Assembly: GCA_904419315.1 (NCBI GenBank)
Contig: CAJFQY010000026.1
Span: forward strand, 1 to 26,607
Source: Zongyangia gallinarum
GTDB taxonomy: Bacteria > Bacillota > Clostridia > Oscillospirales > Ruminococcaceae
Length of the DNA stretch: 26,607 bases
Direction of reading: 5' to 3'
Shown: piece by piece, positions 23,163 to 26,607 of the stretch
Numbering within the stretch: position 1 is the first letter of the stretch
Layout: each line of letters starts with the position of its first letter
The notes under the pieces: model-generated
Told to the model about the DNA's origin: nothing
What the model saw: only the letters and a program-made list of their open reading frames with translations
Databases searched by the model: none
Translations under genes and position numbers: made by a program

Positions 23163-23615
23163 CTATTCTTCTGTATCAGAGCCTTCCTGGGCCTCTGGAT
23201 CCTGTCCAGCCTCGTCATCCTCAACAGTTTCCTGAGTCTCCGACGCTTCAGAAGCATCCAGTTTGGAGCCACAGCGATTGCAGAATACGGAACCGGTAGG
23301 GTTAGCAAAGCCGCAGGACTTGCAGCGTACCAATTTTTTCAGCTCCATCAGCTTTTCAGTATCCGCCTCCAGCTGTGCAGCCAACTCCTTGATTTCCGCT
23401 ACACAGACGTTGATGAGCTCATCATTTTCAACTCCGGAAATTTTACAGTCATATACAATTTTACCCAGTCTGCCATAGGCCTTCTCGATTTCTCCCTTGG
23501 TTTGGGAGCATTTGAGCTTCAGCTTGGAAATGGCCACGACCTCTTCCGTCTTTTTGCCCGCTTTATCGCAGGCATCCTTTGCCGCAGAGACGAAGCTATC
23601 AAACATATCCATCAT
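23163..23615 (-). CDS. Zinc-ribbon protein with helical N-terminus
   Basis: The 150-residue soluble protein has a helical N-terminal half (about 1-95; TKGEIEKAYGRLGKIVYDCK, EIKELAAQLEADTEKLMELK), then a zinc ribbon CKSC-(12 residues)-CNRC at about 98-116, and a highly acidic tail (DEAGQDPEAQEGSDTEE). This order is common in clostridial hypothetical proteins annotated as zinc-ribbon domain proteins; function is not known. ATG 23615 follows AAGGAGG by only 4 bases, so the next ATG (23612, MDMFDS) may be used instead. It is a single-gene transcript with terminator downstream and palindromes upstream. Confidence 0.8.
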   Translation of the reverse strand: MMDMFDSFVSAAKDACDKAGKKTEEVVAISKLKLKCSQTKGEIEKAYGRLGKIVYDCKISGVENDELINVCVAEIKELAAQLEADTEKLMELKKLVRCKSCGFANPTGSVFCNRCGSKLDASEASETQETVEDDEAGQDPEAQEGSDTEE

Positions 23616-23671
23616 AATTCCTCCTTAAGCGTTGGAAAATCACGTCTTATCTTGCTCTCATTATAATACTT

Positions 23672-23703
23672 TCCTCCATAAATAGGAGGATTTCTCATGA
23701 GAA
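23672..23703 (-). promoter_or_regulatory. Palindromic elements upstream of the zinc-ribbon gene
   Basis: A TATAAT-like -10 (about 23661-23666) is preceded on the minus strand by a hairpin TCCTCC/GGAGGA (23672-23677 with 23685-23690, 7-base loop). A perfect 12-base palindrome TTCTCATGAGAA (23692-23703) lies where a regulator could bind. No convincing -35 hexamer is present. Confidence 0.3.
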
Positions 23704-23741
23704 TTTATAAAAAATTAATATGTCTTTCAAACATTTTGTAT

Positions 23742-24671
23742 TCAGCCAATAAACTCTCTCAGCAAAGAATCCGCTGGCACCCACTGAGAGCTGATAGGTG
23801 AAAAAGCAGAAATTGCGTTTTTAATCAGCTCCACCTTCTCCTTATGGCTTTCATAACCCTCAAGAAGGGGGAGCAGTTCTTCCCGGAAAAGGCTGGGCTC
23901 ATACATGATAGCCGTATCAATGGTCAAATCCGCAGTCTTTTCAAAGGGCTCGATATAAAGTTGAGAGGCATGACAGATGTCTTTCCAGTTTTCTAATGTT
24001 TTTTCCGGAGGCGTGTTCCGGAAATGATAGTCCCGCACCATCCGGCGGATCAGCCTTGTATTTTCTTGACCGATCAGCACATATTGGCCGGTCACAAACC
24101 GGCTTTTCACCGACACATAAATGCGAAAAAGCTTTTCCTGGTCCATAGGCGGAAGAAGTACAGGATTGAGGGCGTGCAGCCCTTCCACAATCACCACGTC
24201 ATTGCCGGTGATCCTCACCTGCTTCTCCTTGGCGGAGCGCTCCCCAGTTTCAAAGTCAAAGATAGGAAACCAGGCCTGTCCCTCCTGGATCAGATGATAA
24301 AAGCACTCATGCATACAGTGGATATCCAAAGAAAATATACTCTCATAATCGCTTCGTCCGTCGGCAAATTTGGTCGGTGCCTTGGTTCCGATGAAAAAGT
24401 CATCCAGGGAAATTACCACAGCGCCGATGCCGATTTTCTCCAGCTGATGTTGCAGTTTTCTGGCCGTTGTCGTTTTTCCCGAAGCTGTAGGGCCCGCAAT
24501 CATGACAAAACTTACCTTGTCAATTCTTTTTTGTATCTCCAGTGCTGCTTCAAGCAGATGGTCTCCGTATGTTTTCTCTCCCAGCGCCACCAGGCCTTGC
24601 GGGTCATTTCCCGCCATGCGATTGATGTCTGTGACGTCATAATGGGGCTTTGAAAGATCAAGGATTTTCAA
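23742..24671 (-). CDS. Nucleoside kinase, uridine kinase family (short form)
   Basis: The 309-residue P-loop kinase resembles uridine/cytidine kinases and the PRK/UK superfamily: Walker A IAGPTASGKTTTARKLQHQL near 58, ISLDDFF, the FDFETGERS segment, VIVEGLHALNP and the LIRRMVRDYHFRNTPPEKTL lid. Many clostridial homologues carry a further 200-residue TGS/threonyl-tRNA-synthetase-like N-terminal part; here only a short stub (HYDVTDINRMAGNDPQ) remains. The frame opens at a TTG (24671) with no other start before Met-20. TTG overlaps the last codons of hemZ by 14 bases and AAGGTGG lies upstream, suggesting coupled translation. The nucleoside preference is unknown. Confidence 0.82.
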   Translation of the reverse strand: MKILDLSKPHYDVTDINRMAGNDPQGLVALGEKTYGDHLLEAALEIQKRIDKVSFVMIAGPTASGKTTTARKLQHQLEKIGIGAVVISLDDFFIGTKAPTKFADGRSDYESIFSLDIHCMHECFYHLIQEGQAWFPIFDFETGERSAKEKQVRITGNDVVIVEGLHALNPVLLPPMDQEKLFRIYVSVKSRFVTGQYVLIGQENTRLIRRMVRDYHFRNTPPEKTLENWKDICHASQLYIEPFEKTADLTIDTAIMYEPSLFREELLPLLEGYESHKEKVELIKNAISAFSPISSQWVPADSLLREFIG

Positions 24672-26142
24672 AAAAGCTCACCACCTTCTCCTTTCTGCGC
24701 ATCATCTCATCAAATCTACGAATGTATTCATAAGGATACTTGAAATTATAAATCCGCTGAATTTCTCCTGTCTCTGGATTTACCAGTTTTGTCACCGCTC
24801 CCGCGCCCAAAGCGAGAATGGTGTGGACTTCTTCCATGATCAGAATATTGTAGGCACTTTCATACCCCGGTTTGGCGTAGCCCACATTCTCTAAATTCGC
24901 AATGGTGTTCTTCTGACGGTAGAGATAATAAGGACGCCATCCCTCCTCCATCAGCTGCTTCTGGGCATAGTCCACCATCTGGGAAACCTCATCCTGGCTG
25001 GCTTTATAAAGGGAAACGTATTCCCCTCCAATATCCGAAGAGCGTTTTACAGTCAGTGTATGCACCGTCACATTTTCTGGGGAAAGCTGCTTCACCCTAT
25101 CCAGGGTGTCACAAAATCCCGGCAGATCATCCCCCGGCAATCCGGCAATCAAATCCATATTGATATCCTGAAAGCCCATTTCTCTCGCCAGGTGGAATGC
25201 CTCCACGGCCTGAGCGGCGGTGTGGTTTCTGCCAATGCCCTGAAGCACCCTGTCCTGGAGGGTCTGAGGGTTGATGCTGATGCGGGTGACGCCTGCATCT
25301 TTGAGCACCTGCAGCTTTTCTCTGTCGATGGTATCAGGACGGCCGGCTTCCACCGTGTATTCCAGGGCGTCTTGCACCGGAAAGCTTTCCGCCACTGTAT
25401 CCAGAATACCCTTTAGCTCCTGGGCGCTAACCGAGGTCGGCGTCCCCCCTCCGAAATAGATGGAGGTAAGCTGAAGACCCAATTCCTTCGCTTGGCGTCC
25501 CGCTGCCCGGATTTCTTCTTTCATCAGCCGCAGATAATCAGGCACCAGCTTTTTTGTCTTTTCAATGTTGTGGGAGACAAAGGAGCAGTAATGGCAGCGG
25601 CTGGGACAAAAGGGCATGGAAAGGTAAAGACTATAGGATTTTTTTCGATTATGGCTTAAAATCGTCCGCTGGTTTTCCGCAATAATGGAGGCCAACGCCG
25701 CCTTTTGTGGGGAGACAAGATAATGGGACTGAAAGTACTCTTTTGCCTTATCTTCCCCCATTCCCTGTTCCAGCAGGGAGCGGAAAAGCTTTACTGGACG
25801 GACACCGGTCAGCACTCCCCATTGCGGAAAAACCCCAGTCAGCTGCGACAGAACGCGGTAGATCAGCACCCCAAATGTAAATTCACAGCTTTGGGTAAAA
25901 TTGGGTACTCCTTTACAGACTGTGTCCTGCCCCTCATCTTCACGGCCGCGGTATCTGGCTTTGACAGACAGCAGAGCCCTGTCTTCCTTCTCCCGCAGCG
26001 TTGTCAAAATATATTCTTCATAGTCTCCCAAATATTCCGGGGAGTCCTTCCACACCGAGGTAACCGTCTCTCCGGTAAAAAAGAACCGGCAGAGGCTTTC
26101 TAATTCATAGCGGAAGGAGTGCCCATCAAAGATCAGTGTCAT
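24658..26142 (-). CDS. hemZ: Coproporphyrinogen dehydrogenase HemZ (radical SAM)
   Basis: The 494-residue protein is a HemN/HemZ-type radical SAM enzyme. The 4Fe-4S motif CPSRCHYC (Cys 179, 183, 186) lies in SLYLSMPFCPSRCHYCSFVS, followed by IYFGGGTPTS, TVEAGRPDTI and RISINPQTLQ. The N-terminal 165 residues with GVLTGVRPVKLF are specific to HemZ. Proposed reaction: oxygen-independent oxidative decarboxylation of coproporphyrinogen III; in clostridia without haem synthesis its real substrate is doubtful, and no other haem gene is in the window. ATG 26142 overlaps the upstream stop as ATGA. Confidence 0.93.
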   Translation of the reverse strand: MTLIFDGHSFRYELESLCRFFFTGETVTSVWKDSPEYLGDYEEYILTTLREKEDRALLSVKARYRGREDEGQDTVCKGVPNFTQSCEFTFGVLIYRVLSQLTGVFPQWGVLTGVRPVKLFRSLLEQGMGEDKAKEYFQSHYLVSPQKAALASIIAENQRTILSHNRKKSYSLYLSMPFCPSRCHYCSFVSHNIEKTKKLVPDYLRLMKEEIRAAGRQAKELGLQLTSIYFGGGTPTSVSAQELKGILDTVAESFPVQDALEYTVEAGRPDTIDREKLQVLKDAGVTRISINPQTLQDRVLQGIGRNHTAAQAVEAFHLAREMGFQDINMDLIAGLPGDDLPGFCDTLDRVKQLSPENVTVHTLTVKRSSDIGGEYVSLYKASQDEVSQMVDYAQKQLMEEGWRPYYLYRQKNTIANLENVGYAKPGYESAYNILIMEEVHTILALGAGAVTKLVNPETGEIQRIYNFKYPYEYIRRFDEMMRRKEKVVSFFENP

Positions 26143-26607
26143 ACGCCTGCACCCATATAAATATTGTGCAGACGTTCTTCCTCCAAAGTGCTGTCCGGTC
26201 CATGGCCAGGAAGAACCTGATAATCGCCCTCTAGGTCGGCCAGACGGCGAAGGGATGCCTTAATCTGTTCATAGCTTCCGCCATAAAGGTCTGTTCTTCC
26301 ACAGTCCCCTTGAAAGAGGGTATCTCCTGTGAACAGCACATTTTCACACCGGTAGGTCACTGAACCCTTAGAATGCCCCGGGGTAGCGATGACCTCAAAA
26401 CGCATCTTACCCGCCTCTATGACATCCCCGTCAGAAAGAAGCAGGTCGATGGAAATATCCTCCGGTTTCCACCGCTGCCGCATGGCAAGGCTTAGCTGCG
26501 GATCGGTAAGCATTTCTGCATCTTCTCCGGAAACACACAGCTTCGCTCCAAATTCATTCTTGATCTCCATCACAGCCCCTGTATGGTCAAAATGTCCATG
26601 GGTCAAT
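26139..26607 (-). CDS. Metallo-beta-lactamase-fold hydrolase (glyoxalase II-like), N-terminus cut by window
   Basis: The visible part reads THGHFDHTGAVMEIKNEF, giving the HxHxDH zinc motif. It continues through ATPGHSKGSVTY (third metal His), VLFTGDTLFQGDCGRTDLYG (bridging Asp) and YQVLPGHGPDSTLEEERLHN (last metal His). This is the compact hydroxyacylglutathione-hydrolase-like type of about 200-210 residues, so roughly 50 N-terminal residues lie beyond the right edge. Substrate unknown; relatives hydrolyse thioesters or act in oxidative metabolism. Its TGA overlaps the hemZ ATG by four bases, so the two genes are in one operon with the nucleoside kinase. Confidence 0.9.
   Translation of the reverse strand, partial: LTHGHFDHTGAVMEIKNEFGAKLCVSGEDAEMLTDPQLSLAMRQRWKPEDISIDLLLSDGDVIEAGKMRFEVIATPGHSKGSVTYRCENVLFTGDTLFQGDCGRTDLYGGSYEQIKASLRRLADLEGDYQVLPGHGPDSTLEEERLHNIYMGAGV

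Noticed and set aside
1..26607. CRISPR arrays, tRNA, rRNA, riboswitches and insertion sequences
   Set aside because: I looked for repeat-spacer patterns, cloverleaf-like sequences, transposase motifs and terminal inverted repeats and found none.

Overview
The window comes from a low-to-mid GC, endospore-forming member of the Bacillota, most likely class Clostridia. The support is a clostridial-style yab sporulation/division cluster (mazG, hup, rqcP, yabP, yabQ, divIC, yabR), a CIRCE-controlled groESL operon, strong Shine-Dalgarno sites of the AAGGAGG type, a type III glutamine synthetase and HemZ. Nearly every gene is on the minus strand. The exceptions are a truncated surface protein at the left edge, a 41-residue cysteine-rich gene, and a possible small RNA.

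Left edge (1-1380): the C-terminal part of a mobile-element relaxase (minus) abuts the 3' end of a sortase-type surface protein (plus) at about 415-425. Both are broken at the junction. A strong hairpin and a poorly supported small ORF follow. Stress block (1385-6800): a FlK-like hot-dog thioesterase with its own promoter, a ClpC ATPase without ctsR/mcsAB next to it, the divergent cysteine-rich micro-gene, then groEL and groES behind a perfect CIRCE operator. Next (6908-9998): a translationally coupled pair of an SMC/ABC-type AAA ATPase and a TraX-family membrane protein, then the lemA-TPM-domain pair with a recognisable promoter. Next (10105-13573): a THUMP/RlmL-like RNA methyltransferase, the long-form ribosome hibernation factor hpf with an unusual palindrome at its transcription start, an open frame that may be a gene remnant, a metal-dependent amidohydrolase, and a candidate sRNA of about 73 nt.

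From 13574 to 18694 runs the yab cluster in conserved order: flippase-like spoVB family gene, mazG, hup, rqcP, yabP, yabQ, divIC, yabR. Several internal terminators divide it into separate transcripts. From 18776 to 23037 a tight three-gene unit punA-mtaD-glnN joins purine nucleoside phosphorolysis, SAH/MTA deamination and ammonia assimilation. It is preceded by a zinc-ribbon protein gene. The right end is an overlapping run of a metallo-beta-lactamase-fold hydrolase (cut by the window edge), hemZ, and a uridine-kinase-like nucleoside kinase that seems to start at TTG.

Most of the window is conserved chromosomal housekeeping. The least explained items are the chimeric left junction, the cysteine-rich micro-gene with a sigma-K-like promoter, the candidate sRNA at 13441-13513, the hpf start-site palindrome, and the ATPase-TraX couple. 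No CRISPR array, tRNA, rRNA or insertion sequence was seen.
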